Assembly (NCBI GenBank): GCA_002315475.1
Contig: DCGI01000065.1
Coordinates: 1 to 14,595 of the forward strand
Direction of reading: 5' to 3'
Length of the DNA: 14,595 nucleotides
Origin: Christensenella sp. UBA1782
GTDB lineage: Bacteria; Bacillota; Clostridia; Christensenellales; DTU072
Position numbers and translations under genes: made by a program. A model generated the notes under the pieces. It was not told where the DNA came from and did not search any database. It worked only from the letters and a program-made list of their open reading frames with translations. This document shows, in pieces, positions 13,751 to 14,595 of the stretch; within the stretch, counting starts at the first letter, position 1, and each line of letters begins with the position of its first letter.

Positions 13751-14595
13751 TTAATTCTTCTCGCCGTAATCGGGTTTGTTCGATAGTTCGGAAATGTACT
13801 CCTCGGCTTCTTCGTGACCGCCTTCTCGCGCGGCAAGGAATAATTCCATTGCTTTTCGGTAATCCTTTTTTACACCTTTTCCTTCAACGTACATTTCACC
13901 GAGGTTGCATTGTGCGTAGGCATCGCCTTGTTCGACGGCTTTACCGTACCATTCTACCGCTTTGGCATAGTTTTGTTCTACGCCCTTACCTTCTTCGTAC
14001 AACCATCCCAAACTATTTTGCGCATCGCTCAATCCCTGCTCCGCCGCTTTCGTGAACCACTCTGCCGCTTTTTGATAATCCTGTTCCACGATATCCCCGT
14101 TGAGATAACTCATCGCTAAATAGAATTGAGCGTAACCGTAGCCATTCTCGGCGGCTTTCAAAAGCCACTCTACGGCTTTTTGGTTGTTTTGCTCTATTCC
14201 TATGCCTTTTGCATAACAACGACCTATATGATAGTACGCCCGAATGGAGCCTTGTTCGGCAGCTTTTTGATACAAATCTACGGCTTTTTCTACATCTTGT
14301 TCCACGCCGTTGCCGTATTCGTACAGTTGTCCCAAACTCGTCTGCGCTTTGTACAATCCCTGCTCTGCCGCTTTGGTATACCACTCTGCCGCTTTTTGAT
14401 AATCCTGCTCCAAGCCGGTAGCGTATTCATAACAAATTCCTAAGGAGTATTGCGCTTGATCATTGCCTTGTTCGGCGGCTTCTCGGTACCATTTTACGGC
14501 TTTTTCGCAATCTTGTTCTACGCCGGTAGCGTATTCATAACAATTTCCTAAGAAGTATTGCGCTTGATCGTTGCCTTGTTCGGCGGCTTCTCGGT
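13751..14595 (-). CDS. Sel1-repeat protein, N-terminus beyond window edge
   Basis: The frame is open from base 14593 (with two bases of a split codon at the edge) to the TAA at 13751-13753, giving 280 residues with no start codon forced inside the window. A TTG at 14411-14413 falls in the middle of a repeat and is not a sensible start. It contains the end of one unit (REAAEQ), seven full 36-residue Sel1 units such as GNDQAQYSLGICYEYATG, and a 22-residue tail ending NKPDYGEKN. The last units become less regular (KAMELFLAAREG), a normal capping helix. The protein is probably a scaffold like its downstream neighbour, from which it is separated by 33 nt. Two units at the right edge are almost identical in DNA. 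Total length and any N-terminal signal cannot be seen. Confidence 0.92.
   Translation of the reverse strand, partial: REAAEQGNDQAQYFLGNCYEYATGVEQDCEKAVKWYREAAEQGNDQAQYSLGICYEYATGLEQDYQKAAEWYTKAAEQGLYKAQTSLGQLYEYGNGVEQDVEKAVDLYQKAAEQGSIRAYYHIGRCYAKGIGIEQNNQKAVEWLLKAAENGYGYAQFYLAMSYLNGDIVEQDYQKAAEWFTKAAEQGLSDAQNSLGWLYEEGKGVEQNYAKAVEWYGKAVEQGDAYAQCNLGEMYVEGKGVKKDYRKAMELFLAAREGGHEEAEEYISELSNKPDYGEKN
14414..14595 (-). repeat. Near-identical 108-bp tandem duplication inside the Sel1 gene
   Basis: The stretch 14414-14487 recurs at 14522-14595, exactly 108 bp away, with only three mismatches in 74 bases (by eye, near 14436, 14444 and 14461). The window ends inside the second copy, so the array may continue to the right. 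Confidence 0.9.

Noticed and set aside
14411..14413. TTG as the start codon of the right-edge Sel1 gene
   Set aside because: It lies inside a repeat unit and the frame continues with perfect Sel1 repeats to the window edge, so the real start is outside.
12392..14595. CRISPR-like array
   Set aside because: The regular 108-bp periodicity is coding (36-residue Sel1 units in one frame), not short repeats with unique spacers.

Overview
The window looks like the chromosome of an anaerobic, low-to-moderate-GC Bacillota, most likely a gut-type Clostridia lineage. The grounds are AGGAGG-type ribosome binding sites before most genes, AT-rich intergenic gaps with sigma-A-like promoters, the ybaB-recR pair, a maf/actin-like locus, and a redox cluster of rubredoxin, ferredoxin and rubrerythrin domains with a Crp/Fnr regulator. 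This is inference from gene content; no search was run.

Left part (1-4535, all minus strand): one tightly packed operon read from a promoter at 4507-4535, in the order Ppx/GppA phosphatase, Maf pyrophosphatase, a divergent MreB-like actin homologue, a small single-TM protein of unknown function, YbaB/EbfC and RecR (cut by the left window edge). Junctions run from an 8-nt overlap to a 24-nt gap. A divergent sugar-1-phosphate nucleotidyltransferase (4698-5408, plus) ends at a hairpin terminator shared with the convergent iron-dependent alcohol dehydrogenase.

Middle (5461-7626, minus): a ribokinase/PfkB kinase followed by an iron-dependent alcohol dehydrogenase that has its own near-perfect promoter overlapping the ribokinase stop codon. 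Ribokinase and the divergent Crp/Fnr-family gene (7700, plus) share a 73-bp intergenic region. Both have a perfect -10 box exactly 6 nt before their ATG and no Shine-Dalgarno, so both mRNAs look leaderless.

Redox operon (7700-10582, plus): the Crp/Fnr regulator has its DNA-binding helix-turn-helix in the -1 frame after a run of six A's (heptamer A AAA AAG). Just downstream, a promoter without a -35 box but with a 15-bp palindrome centred near -41 drives thioredoxin, then a rubredoxin-helical-rubredoxin protein, then a fusion of ferredoxin and rubrerythrin. The likely joint job is peroxide/oxygen detoxification and electron delivery, under the adjacent regulator. The fusion junction also lies at an A-run and keeps an internal ribosome binding site and ATG, so two genes here depend on single-A counts.

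Right part (10658-14595, minus): two adjacent Sel1-repeat proteins, the first cut by the right edge and carrying a recently duplicated 108-bp unit. A terminator follows them, then a separately promoted MoxR-like AAA+ ATPase without a visible VWA partner. A bidirectional terminator separates it from the redox operon. No tRNA, rRNA, CRISPR array, insertion sequence or integrase was seen, and no gene-free stretch exceeds 300 bases.
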